DNA of 64,000 bases from Catellatospora paridis (GCF_009720365.1 NZ_WBZD01000037.1:62001-126000); one strand, 5' to 3'. Positions 1 to 11,651 are shown, counted from the stretch's first letter. Made by a program: numbers and translations. The notes: generated by a model from the letters alone, not told the origin.

Positions 1-111
1 GGTCCGCCTGGACCGCCCGGACCGCAAAGTCGCCCCCGAACAGCGCGAAGGCCACCTCCCGCAGGTCCTCCAGCGCGGCCGCTGCCCCTGACCCCCGCGC
101 ACCCGGCGGAA
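1..111. other. Unresolved left edge, possible gene fragment
   Basis: The first 110 bases lie between the window edge and a hairpin beyond leuA. Two readings have coding-like G/C third positions. On the plus strand an open frame from base 2 ends at a TGA at 89-91 and would be the Arg-rich tail of a gene entering from the left. On the minus strand an open frame reads an alanine- and leucine-rich stretch (AALEDLREVAFALF) that looks more like real protein, but its only in-frame start near a purine-rich site is a GTG around base 50. I cannot decide which, if either, is real, and no function is assigned. Confidence 0.25.
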
Positions 112-165
112 CGAAGGAAGAGCACCTTCCACACGGACGTCCGTGTGGAAGGCGCCCTTCCTTCG
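112..165. terminator. Long hairpin beyond leuA (hairpin family copy 1)
   Basis: A near-perfect inverted repeat has outer arms CGAAGGAAG / CTTCCTTCG and inner arms CCTTCCACACGGA / TCCGTGTGGAAGG around a 2-base loop. It starts 6 bases beyond the leuA stop and probably ends leuA transcription. It shares the CACCTTC...GAAGG upper stem with the hairpins at 7010-7060 and 60819-60864. It has no clear T-tract, as is common for actinobacterial terminators. Confidence 0.65.
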
Positions 166-171
166 TCTTGG

Positions 172-1950
<1,779 letters not shown>

Positions 1951-2030
1951 CTATCAAGATTCGTTGAATCGGCAACTTCTGCCGAAAACCGAGAATGTGA
2001 GGGACCAGCGGGCGAGCGCACGTCGCTACT

Positions 2031-2067
2031 CCGCGACGAGGTGCCGGTCGGTCAGACCTCGTCGCGG
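2031..2067 (-). promoter_or_regulatory. leuA attenuator hairpin
   Basis: Perfect 12-bp arms CCGCGACGAGGT (minus strand 2067-2056) and ACCTCGTCGCGG (2042-2031) enclose a 13-base loop. The first arm lies inside the end of the Leu-rich leader peptide, so a ribosome stalled on the Leu codons would change its folding. A competing hairpin, CGTCGC / GCGACG around a 6-base loop, reuses the second arm just downstream. This mutually exclusive arrangement is typical of amino-acid attenuators. No T-tract follows, so whether it terminates transcription or blocks ribosome access is open. Confidence 0.65.
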
Positions 2068-2096
2068 CGGCGAAGCAGGAGGCTCACGCAGCACAT
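2052..2096 (-). CDS. leuA leader peptide (14 residues)
   Basis: A 14-codon reading frame, MCCVSLLLRRRDEV, starts at an ATG about 220 bases upstream of leuA on the same strand. It has three consecutive leucine codons using three different codons (CTC, CTG, CTT). CTT is rare in this DNA, which suits a translation-speed sensor. Its last codons form one arm of the attenuator hairpin. Leu-rich leader peptides upstream of leuA are known in Streptomyces; this one is inferred from position, the Leu run and the hairpin overlap. A clear ribosome site is not visible. Confidence 0.7.
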   Translation of the reverse strand: MCCVSLLLRRRDEV

Positions 2097-2167
2097 GATG
2101 TCGGCCACTGTACGCCCATAGACCTGCGTCTGGGCCCGATGTCCACGAAATGGGACACCGTGTCCCG

Positions 2168-3409
2168 TCAGGCAGGCACCGGGGCCGGCACGCTGGGCAT
2201 TTGCTCCCGGGAGCGGGCCGCGTGCCGGGCCGCGGGCCCGATGAGCAGTGCCGCCCCCAGGAAAAGCCCGGCGATGGCGAACCAGCCCCAGCCGCCGGAC
2301 GTCACCGCGAGCGCGATCAGCGACGCCGGGGCGATCATGGACTGGGCGGAGCCGCCCATCCGGAACGCGCCGATGTACTCACCGCGCCGGTCGGCCGGCG
2401 GCAGTTCCGCCATGAACGTCCACGAGCCTGCCGAGTGCCACAGCTCGGCCATGGTCAGCAGGATCGTCGCCACCACCAGCAGCACCATCGTGAGGACCCC
2501 GCTGGTGGCCCCGGTGAGCAGGTAGACCGGGCAGCCCAGTGCGGCGACCAGGCCTGCCCGGCGGGAGGCCGCCGCGGCGCCGCCGACGGTGTGCGCGCCC
2601 CGCGTCACCGCGACCTGCAGCGTCGTGGCCATGAGCGTGTTGGTCACCGTCATCACGCCCAGCCACCATTTCGGGGCGTCCGTGCGGTGCAGCAGCCACA
2701 GCGGGGCCACCTCCATCAGCACGGTCATGTAGCAGGTCAGCACGGCGCAGACCGCGGTCACCGCGAGGAACGGCCGGTCCGCGAAGACCGCGCCCACCCG
2801 CCGCCGGGCCGTCCCGGCCGCGGCCCGGGGCACCTCCGGCAGGCGGCTGATGAAGTACGCGTTGGCGAGCAGCAGTGCGCTGTTGAGCAGCACCAGCGTG
2901 TAGTACGCGGGAACGGTGTCGACGGCCAGCGCCAGCGCGGCCAGCCCGGCGCCCAGCGACCAGCCGACGTTCAGCCAGGAGCGGGAGAACGCCTGGGTGC
3001 GAACCCGCGTCTCCGGATCGAGCGCTTCGATCAGGTACACGTTGCGCCCGGCCTGCCCCACCGTGGCGACCAGTTCCAGGCAGGCGATGACGAGCAGGAA
3101 GCTCCAGAAGCCCCGGGCGAACGGCCACGCGGCGAACAGCAGGCCCTGGGCGACGACGCCGCCCGTCCACATCCGGTGCGCGCCGAACCGGTCGGTCAGC
3201 GCGCTCAGCGGCACCGCGGTGACCAGCGCGATCGCGGCGGCCAGCGACAAGCCGATACCGATCTCGTGCGGCCGCAGGCCGACCACGCGGGTGAAGAACA
3301 CCGCGCTGCCCGTGAGGAAGGTGCCCGCACCGACTCCGAAGAGGAGGTTCTGCGTGGCGAGGCGGCGGGGGAGTCCGGGCGGCGGGATGAGGTTGTCGCG
3401 TAGGGCCAT
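2168..3409 (-). CDS. MFS transporter
   Basis: A 413-residue polytopic membrane protein with about 12 hydrophobic segments and the major-facilitator loop signature LSALTDRFGAHRMW after the second segment. It probably exports or imports a small molecule by proton exchange; the substrate cannot be read from sequence. The ATG at 3409 (MALRDNL) is chosen because the first membrane segment begins shortly after it, and the upstream extension of 27 residues, rich in Cys and charge, is unlike an MFS N-terminus. The ribosome site (GGAATCGGGG) is weak. It lies 127 bases downstream of the lipoprotein gene on the same strand and 72 bases before the leuA leader peptide stretch, with no apparent functional link to leucine synthesis. 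Confidence 0.85.
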   Translation of the reverse strand: MALRDNLIPPPGLPRRLATQNLLFGVGAGTFLTGSAVFFTRVVGLRPHEIGIGLSLAAAIALVTAVPLSALTDRFGAHRMWTGGVVAQGLLFAAWPFARGFWSFLLVIACLELVATVGQAGRNVYLIEALDPETRVRTQAFSRSWLNVGWSLGAGLAALALAVDTVPAYYTLVLLNSALLLANAYFISRLPEVPRAAAGTARRRVGAVFADRPFLAVTAVCAVLTCYMTVLMEVAPLWLLHRTDAPKWWLGVMTVTNTLMATTLQVAVTRGAHTVGGAAAASRRAGLVAALGCPVYLLTGATSGVLTMVLLVVATILLTMAELWHSAGSWTFMAELPPADRRGEYIGAFRMGGSAQSMIAPASLIALAVTSGGWGWFAIAGLFLGAALLIGPAARHAARSREQMPSVPAPVPA

Positions 3410-3536
3410 GCCCCGATTCCAGCCGGAGTCGGCCGGATCTCTCCAGTCGATATCCACGATCCGGCGCTTTCCTTCACATGATTCACACAACGCCAGGCAC
3501 GGGACAGCGGGCCTCGTCCGCCTCTGCTAGGGCGCG

Positions 3537-4313
3537 TCAGGCCTTCGGCGACGGCGACGCGGACGAGCTGGCGGAGGGCTTCGGCGACGGCGGCGCGGTC
3601 AGCGGCAGCGGCTGGCCGGGCACGACCGGGCCGGGCAGCTGCACCGACGGCGGGGCGAGCCCCGGGGTGCCCTCCAGCAGCAGGGTGCCGAAGGCGACCT
3701 TGACCGCGGTGAGCGTGCCGTCGATCTCGTAGCAGTAGATGCCCGCGTCCAGCGGCAGCGTCAGGCTGGCTGCGGACGACTCCACCGAGTAGCACTTGCC
3801 GCGCGCCCCGGGCAGCGGGGCGACCTCGGCCACGGCGAGCGCGAGCCGCCGGTCGGTGAGCAGGTTCTGCCAGTCCGTGATCAGGTGCTGGATCTTCAGG
3901 TCGGCCTTGGCGGGCAGCGCCCCGGCGATCCGCACGCAGCCCGAGTACGGGTGGTTGCCCGCGGCCAGCGCGCACTGGTGCAGCGAGTTGGCGGCGAAGA
4001 CCAGCGCGATGTCGACCGCGCCGCTGTGTGCCCCGCCGGGCACGTCGATGCGCCAGGTGCCGTCGACGGCCCGGGTGACCACCACCCGGCGGTCCGGCCG
4101 CTTCGGGCTCTTGAACGTGTAGGCGGCCACCTGGCGCAGGTCCTTGGCGGCGGCCGCGCGGGCGGCGAGCTGCGCGCGGGGTTCGGTCGGCCCGGCCGCG
4201 ACGGTGGACAGCGGGGCAGCCGACGACGCCGCCGTCTCCGGCGTGCCGCCACCGCAGGCGGACACCGACCAGCAGGCGGCGATGAGACAGAGGGAGAGGA
4301 CAGCCCGGCGCAC
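3537..4313 (-). CDS. Putative lipoprotein
   Basis: About 258 residues. The N-terminus (VRRAVLSLCLIAACWSVSAC) is a lipoprotein signal peptide with lipobox VSAC followed by Gly residues, so the protein should be anchored outside the membrane. The middle is a mixed alpha/beta domain with four further cysteines, and the last 50 residues are Pro/Ser/Ala-rich and low complexity. I do not recognise a family. The GTG at 4313 is preferred because it puts two arginines directly before the hydrophobic core; an upstream in-frame ATG at 4352 would add a 13-residue acidic lead. It is divergent from lysC, with a 296-base shared upstream region. Confidence 0.7.
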   Translation of the reverse strand: MRRAVLSLCLIAACWSVSACGGGTPETAASSAAPLSTVAAGPTEPRAQLAARAAAAKDLRQVAAYTFKSPKRPDRRVVVTRAVDGTWRIDVPGGAHSGAVDIALVFAANSLHQCALAAGNHPYSGCVRIAGALPAKADLKIQHLITDWQNLLTDRRLALAVAEVAPLPGARGKCYSVESSAASLTLPLDAGIYCYEIDGTLTAVKVAFGTLLLEGTPGLAPPSVQLPGPVVPGQPLPLTAPPSPKPSASSSASPSPKA

Positions 4314-4609
4314 GCGCCCATTCTGACCCCTGCATGCGTCATCTTCGCCCATGACGCGCCTTGCGTCGCGCATGATCGGTGCTTGTCGAGGCAACCGCCG
4401 GTCTGTGGTGCGCGTCACAGCCGTTAAATCCTGCGGCGGCGATGCGGAGGGGGCGGGTGACTGCACGGCGCGGGCGGCCGTACGAAAGAGGATCTCGGAC
4501 TTCTCGGGCCACGCTGCCCGACAGCTGGGATCGACCCGACCGGGGCGGCGGAAGCCGCCGCTAAGCTGAAGCGTCCTTAGTCCCTGAGGTGGAGAGGAGC
4601 CGTGCAACC
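4314..4609. promoter_or_regulatory. Divergent upstream region of lipoprotein gene and lysC
   Basis: The 296 bases between the divergent genes should hold both promoters, but I see no convincing -35/-10 pair. A short GC hairpin, GCGGCGG-aag-CCGCCGC (4545-4561), lies about 50 bases before the lysC start and could fold in its leader. No lysine riboswitch is recognisable. Confidence 0.4.
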
Positions 4610-5875
<1,266 letters not shown>

Positions 5876-5939
5876 CCATGAACGATCTGATCGGGCGGCC
5901 ACGCCCGGCTCACCCCGACGACCGAAACGAGCCGACGGC

Positions 5940-7001
5940 ATGAGCCATAAGCTGCCCACCCTCGCCGTCGTCGGTGCCACCGGCGCGGTCGGCACGGTGA
6001 TGCTCGACATCCTCAGCAACCGCCGCAACGTGTGGGGCGACATCCGGCTCATCGCCTCCGCGCGCTCGGCGGGCCGCCGCCTGCTGGTGCGCGGCGAGGA
6101 GATCGAGGTCGTCGCGCTCACCGAGGAGGCGTTCGACGGCGTCGACGTCGCCATGTTCGACGTGCCCGACGAGGTCTCCGCCTACTGGGCGCCGATCGCG
6201 GCGGCCCGTGGCGTGATCGCGGTCGACAACTCCGGCGCGTTCCGGATGGACCCGGACGTCCCCCTGGTCGTCCCGGAGATCAACCCGGCGCAGATCCGCA
6301 ACCGGCCCAAGGGCATCATCGCCAACGCCAACTGCACCACGCTGGCGATGATCGTGGCGATCGCCCCGCTGCACAACGCGTACGGCCTCAAGGAGCTGGT
6401 GCTGGCCTCGTACCAGGCCGTCTCCGGGGCCGGCCAGGTCGGCGTGGACACGCTGCACGACCAGATCGCGAAGGTCGCCGGGGACCGCGTGCTCGGCACC
6501 CGGCCCGGCAACGTCCGCAACGCGGTCGGCGACGACCTCGGCCCGTTCGCCGCGCCCGTCGCGCTGAACGTGGTCCCGTTCGCCGGCTCCCTCAAGGACG
6601 GCGGCTGGTCCAGCGAAGAGCTGAAGATGCGCAACGAGTCCCGCAAGATCCTGGGCCTGCCCGACCTGAAGGTCAGCGCGACGTGCGTACGCGTCCCCGT
6701 GGTCACCGGCCACTCGGTCGCCGTGCACGCGGTCTTCGGCTCCGAGGTCGACGCCCCCGGCGCCCGCGAGGTCCTCCAGGGCGCCCCCGGCGTGATCGTC
6801 GTCGACGACCCCGCCGCCGGGGAGTTCCCCATGCCCATCGACGCCGTCGGCACCGACCCGTCCTGGGTCGGCCGCATCCGCCGCGCCGTCGACGACCCCC
6901 GCGCCCTCGACTTCTTCGTCACCGGCGACAACCTCCGCAAGGGCGCTGCCCTCAACACCGCCCAGATCGCCGAACTCCTGGCCGCCGAACTCCGCCACTG
7001 A
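5940..7001 (+). CDS. asd: Aspartate-semialdehyde dehydrogenase
   Basis: Reduces aspartyl phosphate to aspartate semialdehyde with NADPH, directly after LysC in the pathway. The 353-residue product opens with the nucleotide-binding loop [13 protein letters not shown] and has the active-site segment NANCTTLAM, which contains the catalytic cysteine, plus the downstream substrate histidine region VTGHSVAVH. The ATG at 5940 puts the Rossmann loop at residue 10, as expected; no strong ribosome site precedes it, so translation may be coupled to lysC. It ends 110 bases before the convergent diguanylate cyclase gene, with a long hairpin between. Confidence 0.95.
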   Translation: MSHKLPTLAVVGATGAVGTVMLDILSNRRNVWGDIRLIASARSAGRRLLVRGEEIEVVALTEEAFDGVDVAMFDVPDEVSAYWAPIAAARGVIAVDNSGAFRMDPDVPLVVPEINPAQIRNRPKGIIANANCTTLAMIVAIAPLHNAYGLKELVLASYQAVSGAGQVGVDTLHDQIAKVAGDRVLGTRPGNVRNAVGDDLGPFAAPVALNVVPFAGSLKDGGWSSEELKMRNESRKILGLPDLKVSATCVRVPVVTGHSVAVHAVFGSEVDAPGAREVLQGAPGVIVVDDPAAGEFPMPIDAVGTDPSWVGRIRRAVDDPRALDFFVTGDNLRKGAALNTAQIAELLAAELRH

Positions 7002-7009
7002 CCAGCACG

Positions 7010-7060
7010 AAAGAGGGGCACCTTTCGTAACGCGGAGCGTTATGGAAGGTGCCCCTCTTT
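7010..7060. terminator. Bidirectional terminator-like hairpin (family copy 2)
   Basis: Arms AAAGAGGGGCACCTTtC and GAAGGTGCCCCTCTTT flank an inner stem TAACGC-gga-GCGTTA. The hairpin sits between the convergent asd and diguanylate cyclase genes and is flanked by A and T runs on its two sides, so it can serve both strands. It is clearly related to the hairpin at 60819-60864. Confidence 0.8.
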
Positions 7061-7110
7061 ACGTCCAACCTGCGTCGGGTCGGCGGGAAGGCGGAAGGTG
7101 CGGGCGGCTG

Positions 7111-8625
7111 CTAGGGGGCGGCGAGGCGCACGCCGTTGCGGCCGTTGCGCTTGACGGCGTAGAGGGCCTGGTCGGCGCGGTACATCGCGGCCTCCGGCGG
7201 CTCCAGCTCGCCCTGCACCGCCACCCCGACGCTGATCGTGCGCCCGGTCGCCCGGGCCGCCGCGACCAGGCGCTCGGCGACCAGCAGCGCCTCCGCGGCG
7301 CTGGGCACGTCGATCACCGCGACGAACTCGTCCCCGCCGACCCGGAACAGCTCGTCCCCGAGCCGTAGCGCCTGCTGCAGCGCGCTGGACATCTGCACCA
7401 GCACGCGGTCGCCCGCGGCGTGGCCGAGGGTGTCGTTGACCGCCTTGAACTGGTCGATGTCGATCGCGAGCAGCGCGGTCCGGCCGGGCGTGGCGTTGGC
7501 GAGGCGGTCGCCGAACGGCCCGCCGTGGCGCAGCCCCGTCAACGGGTCGGAGCTGGCCTGCAGGTGCAGGCGGCGCAGCGTGGCCAGCTTCTCCAGGCAG
7601 GTGCTGGCCTGCGCGGCCAGTAGCTCCAGCAGGTTCACCAGCGCGCTGTCCGGCACGATCGCGGTCTCGTCCAGCACCACCAGCGCGCCGACCGAGGAGG
7701 ACACCACGGGCGTGCCGGCCCCGAGCGGTACGGCGATCATGGTGCGCACCCCCGCGTCGGTGAGCGCTTCGAAACCGCGGGCGTCGAGCACCGCGGGATC
7801 GCCCAGGGTGTACGAGGCTCCGTACCGGCAGGCCTCGTCGAGCAGCGCGGCGAGCCGGTCGGGGTCGATCTGCGCCAGCCGGGCGACCAGTGGCCGGTCG
7901 CGGGGCTCCGGCGAGCTGGCCGCGACGACCACCCGCAGCTCCTGCTCGTCGGGCAGCAGGTCCGGGGCCGGGCGCAGCAGCACGGCGGCGGCCAGGCCGG
8001 TCACCTCGCGCGCCGCGCGACAGGCCCGGACCAGCACGTCGGCGTCGGTCTCGGCGTTGGTGAGCGCGAGCGCGTGGCGCAGCAGCTGCTCGCTGCGGGT
8101 CTCGGCCGGCGGGCCGCCGAGCTCGCTCAGGCGTGCCCCGAGCAGCCGCCCGGCCTCGGTGAGGGTCTCCTCCCAGCCGTCCAGCGGCTGCGCCTCGGCC
8201 CACTCGGCGTTGATCACGCCGACCGGGTGCCCGGTGCGGTCGATGATGGGCGTGCAGATCTCGGAGGTGATCGGGGGCCCGAGCCGGATGTAGTCCGGGT
8301 CGTTGGCGACATCCAGGATCGTGACGGGCTTGCCGCTGGCGTAGACCCGGCCGACCACGCCGTGGCCCAGCGGGACGGCGGAGAACACCTGCCAGGCGCC
8401 GCTCGCCGAGACGCACCGGAGCTGGTCCTTCACATGCAGCAGCGCCTCGATCAGGGCGGGAGTATGCCGGCTGAGCACGGAGACCGTGGCATTGCAGGCT
8501 TCTACCGCGCTGCGGGAGGTTCGCAGTGCTGCGGAAACATCATCAATGATGCGAGGAAGGGGCACGGGGCAGGATTTTCGCTCTTTGTCCGGGGTGAGGG
8601 GCTTACGGCGGCCAAGCTTACTCAC
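7111..8625 (-). CDS. GAF-GAF-GGDEF diguanylate cyclase
   Basis: A 504-residue soluble protein predicted to make cyclic di-GMP. Two GAF-like sensor domains fill roughly residues 30-170 and 185-330; a GGDEF domain follows (about 340-504), starting after SSDPLTGL. The catalytic motif is an intact GGDEF at residues 430-434. An intact product-inhibition site, RLGD at 421-424, lies exactly five residues before it. There is no EAL domain and no membrane segment, so it should respond to a cytoplasmic ligand or redox cue through the GAF domains. It stands alone, convergent with asd. A 9-bp inverted repeat (8666-8715) lies upstream. Confidence 0.92.
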   Translation of the reverse strand: MSKLGRRKPLTPDKERKSCPVPLPRIIDDVSAALRTSRSAVEACNATVSVLSRHTPALIEALLHVKDQLRCVSASGAWQVFSAVPLGHGVVGRVYASGKPVTILDVANDPDYIRLGPPITSEICTPIIDRTGHPVGVINAEWAEAQPLDGWEETLTEAGRLLGARLSELGGPPAETRSEQLLRHALALTNAETDADVLVRACRAAREVTGLAAAVLLRPAPDLLPDEQELRVVVAASSPEPRDRPLVARLAQIDPDRLAALLDEACRYGASYTLGDPAVLDARGFEALTDAGVRTMIAVPLGAGTPVVSSSVGALVVLDETAIVPDSALVNLLELLAAQASTCLEKLATLRRLHLQASSDPLTGLRHGGPFGDRLANATPGRTALLAIDIDQFKAVNDTLGHAAGDRVLVQMSSALQQALRLGDELFRVGGDEFVAVIDVPSAAEALLVAERLVAAARATGRTISVGVAVQGELEPPEAAMYRADQALYAVKRNGRNGVRLAAP

Positions 8626-8665
8626 CGTAGGCGGGTACAGCGGCCATTATGAAAATCGTTCGCCG

Positions 8666-8715
8666 GGCGTGACCATCGGATGAGTGGGTACCCTGTGCTG
8701 CTCACCGGTCACGCC
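8666..8715. repeat. Inverted repeat upstream of the diguanylate cyclase gene
   Basis: GGCGTGACC (8666-8674) and GGTCACGCC (8707-8715) form perfect 9-bp arms 32 bases apart, about 40-90 bases upstream of the diguanylate cyclase start. It could be a pair of operator half-sites or a hairpin. No regulator can be named. Confidence 0.35.
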
Positions 8716-8873
8716 TGACGTGATCCACGCCTCTTCGTCCCATACACCGGGACATCGGCGACCATATGGGCTGATCATCGACAGGGCGCGATGTTCGACG
8801 GTCTGTCACCGGCCGTGATCGACAGCGCGGGGTTCACTCGTTTGGGTGACAACATCGAGACCGCCCGGGAAGT

Positions 8874-9125
8874 TCAATCCTCGGTTTCGATGATCTCGGT
8901 GAAGTGGGTGTTGCGCCACATCTCGTGATCGCGCAGCAGCAGCGCGAGCGCGTGGACGGCGAAGTTGATCAGCCCGATGCCGAGCAGCACGCCGCCGAGC
9001 ATCAAGCCCGCGGGGACAAGATCGGTGTCCTGCCCGGACAACGCCGCGACGACGCAGATCAGGCCGAACAAGGTGAAAACGACCGCGACATAAAAGAATC
9101 GGCCGGTCTGTGCCGGATGGCGCAC
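8874..9125 (-). CDS. Small two-helix membrane protein
   Basis: An 83-residue protein with two hydrophobic segments (about residues 9-29 and 37-63) joined by a short acidic loop, and a charged tail ending in Glu and Asp. The GTG start at 9125 has a strong ribosome site, GAGGAGG, 4 bases upstream, which supports it being expressed. I do not recognise the family. It lies between the acetyltransferase gene (62 bases upstream on the same strand) and the diguanylate cyclase gene, and could be co-transcribed with the former. Confidence 0.65.
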   Translation of the reverse strand: MRHPAQTGRFFYVAVVFTLFGLICVVAALSGQDTDLVPAGLMLGGVLLGIGLINFAVHALALLLRDHEMWRNTHFTEIIETED

Positions 9126-9187
9126 GTCGCCTCCTCAAGGCGGAAACTGCGCGCAGCGTACGACAGCACGGCCAGTCGTAGGGGGCG

Positions 9188-9760
9188 TCAGCCGGCCGCC
9201 GCCGTGGCTCGTGCCCGCCACTCGCGGGCCAGCACCGCGAAGACGAGTTGGTCGGCCCACTCGCCGCCGAACAGGTAGCTCTCGACGTTGTGCGCCTCCT
9301 GGCGCATGCCGAGCCGGCTCATCAGGCGGGCGGAGGCCTCGTTGCGGCCGTGGCACCGAGCGAAGACGCGGTGCAGCCCGAACTCGCCGAAGCCCCAGTC
9401 CAGCAGCGCCGTGGCGGCCTCCGTGGCCAGCCCGCGACCTCCGTGGTCGGGGTGGAAGACGTAGCCGAGTTCGGCCGTCCGGTCTTCTTCGCTGCGCCAG
9501 ACCAGCTCCACGGTTCCGATCACCCCGGCGTCGGTCGTCGCGGCCAGGGTCAGGCAGTCGCCCACCGCACGCAGCGCGTCCTCGCCTGCCATGGCGGTCA
9601 CCGACGACCGCGACTGCTCCCGGGTGCGGGGGCCGGTGCCGAGCATCCAGCGGACGACGTCGGGCCGGCTCTGGTACGCGTACACGTCGTCGAGGTCGTT
9701 CAGCGTGACCGGGCGCAGCGTGAGGCGGGGCGTGCGGATCGGATACGTCGGCTGGGGCAT
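9188..9760 (-). CDS. GNAT acetyltransferase (RimJ/RimL-like)
   Basis: A 190-residue GNAT-fold protein that should transfer acetyl from acetyl-CoA to an amine. It begins with the typical RTPRLTLRPVTLNDLDDV strand, contains the ELGYVFHPDHGGRGLATEA acetyl-CoA-binding loop (motif A, about residues 97-116) and the later HRVFARCHGRNEASARLM segment. These features place it with the ribosomal-protein N-acetyltransferase-like group, where actual substrates vary widely, so the target is unknown. It is divergent from the sigma-factor gene with 180 bases between. Confidence 0.85.
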   Translation of the reverse strand: MPQPTYPIRTPRLTLRPVTLNDLDDVYAYQSRPDVVRWMLGTGPRTREQSRSSVTAMAGEDALRAVGDCLTLAATTDAGVIGTVELVWRSEEDRTAELGYVFHPDHGGRGLATEAATALLDWGFGEFGLHRVFARCHGRNEASARLMSRLGMRQEAHNVESYLFGGEWADQLVFAVLAREWRARATAAAG

Positions 9761-9940
9761 CAGGCGATCCTAGGGGAGGCCTGAGCCCGTGCCATCGGGC
9801 ATTTACGGCTTGCGGTCGCAGTCGACCCTCGGCCATTTCCGCGAACGCCTCCTCCAGCGGCCAGGACGGATCTGATCGGCTGCTGCGTTAACCTCACCGG
9901 CCCGTCGGCGCGTTCAGGTGGTGGGGAGGTTCAATCACAC

Positions 9941-10462
9941 ATGCAACGACCCTGGGAACTGACGCCGCCGGAGGGCTTCGCCCCGTTCGTCGCGGCGCGC
10001 TCCGAAGCGCTGCTGCGTTCGGCCTGGCTGCTCACCGGTGACGTCGGCCGGGCTGAGGACCTGTTACAGACGGTCCTGGTCGAGGTCTGGCGGCGCTGGG
10101 CCACCATCACTGCCGGCGGGCATCCCGAGGCGTACGCACGCAAGGCCCTGTTCACCACGTATGTCTCCTGGTGGCGGCGGCGCTGGCGCGGCGAGATTCC
10201 CAGCGAGCCGCCGGACAGGTCCGGAAACGGCGACCTGGCCGCGGAGTACGCGGACCGGGACGCGGTACGCCGCGCCCTGGCCCGGCTCAGCCGGCAGCAG
10301 CGGGCGGTCGTGGTGCTCCGCTACGTCGAGGACCTGTCGGTGCAGCGGACCGCGGAAGTGCTCGGCTGCTCGGACAACACGGTCAAGGTGCAGGCCTCCC
10401 GTGCCCTGCGGGTTCTTCGTGCCGATCCGAACCTTGAGCTGTTCGCCGCCTGGAGGTCATGA
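9941..10462 (+). CDS. SigE-family ECF RNA polymerase sigma factor
   Basis: A 173-residue ECF sigma factor. Region 2 spans about residues 15-80, with RSAWLLTGDVGRAEDLLQTV matching the core-binding helix. Region 4 spans about 115-170, with LSRQQRAVVVLRYVEDLS followed by the helix-turn-helix VLGCSDNTVKVQASRALR. It belongs to the actinobacterial SigE/SIG-7-like group, whose members direct RNA polymerase to stress or envelope regulons. The ATG at 9941 begins the conserved region directly. The next gene starts 2 bases after its stop and encodes a membrane protein, the usual arrangement of sigma factor and partner. Confidence 0.92.
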   Translation: MQRPWELTPPEGFAPFVAARSEALLRSAWLLTGDVGRAEDLLQTVLVEVWRRWATITAGGHPEAYARKALFTTYVSWWRRRWRGEIPSEPPDRSGNGDLAAEYADRDAVRRALARLSRQQRAVVVLRYVEDLSVQRTAEVLGCSDNTVKVQASRALRVLRADPNLELFAAWRS

Positions 10463-10463
10463 G

Positions 10464-11537
10464 ATGACGCACGAGGACGAGGACATCAGACGCCTGCTGA
10501 CCGACGCCGTACCTCCCCTGCCCCCGCCGGAGGACCGGCTCGGCGCGGTGGCCGCGCGGGTCCGCCGGCGCCGGCGGCGCGTGCTGGCGAACAGCACGCT
10601 CGCCATCGCGCTGGCTGTGGGGCTGGGCATCGGCGGGGGCCGGCTGCTCACCGGCGACGACCAGACCCCGCCACCCCCTGCTGCCGGACCGGATCGCTGG
10701 ACCTCGTGCGCGGTGAAGGATGCGCAGTGGGCCGAGGCACGCAACCGCCCCACGGCATCCCCACCGGCGCCGCCGCTGCGGCTCGGCGACGACATCGCCC
10801 CGGTCTCGGTGGTCATTTGCGACGAACTGACACAGCAGCGCAGCGACGGCGGCACGGACCGGGTGGGCAGGGAACGCCGTACCGACGACGTGGCTGCCCT
10901 CGTCGCCGCACTTCGCCTCCCGGACGAGCCGAGGACGACAGGCGGGTGTTTCCTCATGGAGGTCGTGCCGCCCTGGCTCGCTGTCATCGACGCCGACGGC
11001 CGGTGGATGCAGCCTGCGGTACCCGTCGACTCGTGCCATAAGCCACGGCAGGAATTCTCCCAAGCTGTCCAAGCCACGCCGTTCACGACGGTGTCGACCT
11101 GGACGATCGAACAGCTCGAATCGGCCGAGGCGGCCGCGGCCCGCTGCGGCCAGAAGATCAAGCACGTGATCGCGCTGGAGGGACCGGCGAACACGGTCGG
11201 CCGCCGGAGCGTCCTCCGCGAGCCGTTCCCCGCCGGGCGCGAGATCCGGCTCTGCGTCTACGCCACGTCGAACAGTGACTGGGGGACCGGCGAGTTCGTG
11301 CACGGTACGGTGCTGCCGGCGAACCGCCGTACCGCGATCGAGCGGGCGTTGCGGGCAGCCGGGGCCGCGAAGCCCTGCAACACCCGGGCCAGCCGCTTCG
11401 CGATGCTGCAGCCGGTCGGGGGCGGCCTCGACATCTACGTCGAACTCGACAACTGCCACCGCGTGCTCACCTACAGCGGCGGCACGGTCTTTGCGCAGGG
11501 CAACGCCGCACTCGCCACGCTGCTGGACAAATCGTGA
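10464..11537 (+). CDS. Membrane-anchored partner of the ECF sigma factor (putative)
   Basis: About 357 residues. An acidic N-terminus (MTHEDEDIRRLLTDAVPPLP) precedes an arginine cluster and one membrane segment (about residues 44-63); the remaining 290 residues should lie outside the membrane and contain several cysteines. GGAGG at 10452-10456, inside the end of the sigma gene, lies 7 bases before the ATG, so the two are translationally coupled. The layout fits a membrane protein paired with a SIG-7-type sigma factor and possibly acting as anti-sigma factor, but no zinc anti-sigma motif (HxxxCxxC) is present. The external domain is unrecognised. Confidence 0.7.
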   Translation: MTHEDEDIRRLLTDAVPPLPPPEDRLGAVAARVRRRRRRVLANSTLAIALAVGLGIGGGRLLTGDDQTPPPPAAGPDRWTSCAVKDAQWAEARNRPTASPPAPPLRLGDDIAPVSVVICDELTQQRSDGGTDRVGRERRTDDVAALVAALRLPDEPRTTGGCFLMEVVPPWLAVIDADGRWMQPAVPVDSCHKPRQEFSQAVQATPFTTVSTWTIEQLESAEAAAARCGQKIKHVIALEGPANTVGRRSVLREPFPAGREIRLCVYATSNSDWGTGEFVHGTVLPANRRTAIERALRAAGAAKPCNTRASRFAMLQPVGGGLDIYVELDNCHRVLTYSGGTVFAQGNAALATLLDKS

Positions 11538-11651
11538 CCGTCCGGCGGGGGCGTTCCGACGGCCTCGCCGCTCGCAACCTCCGACTTGCTGTGGACCAGC
11601 GCGTACTTGACCGCCTTCTGGGGAGCGGAGCGGCACTCGCCGACCGCCCGA

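Noticed and set aside
2031-2167. T-box in the leuA leader
   Set aside because: No T-box sequence or specifier loop is recognisable; the Leu-codon peptide and hairpin explain the leader better.
4314-4609. Lysine riboswitch before lysC
   Set aside because: Only a short GC hairpin is visible, with none of the conserved junction sequences of the L-box.
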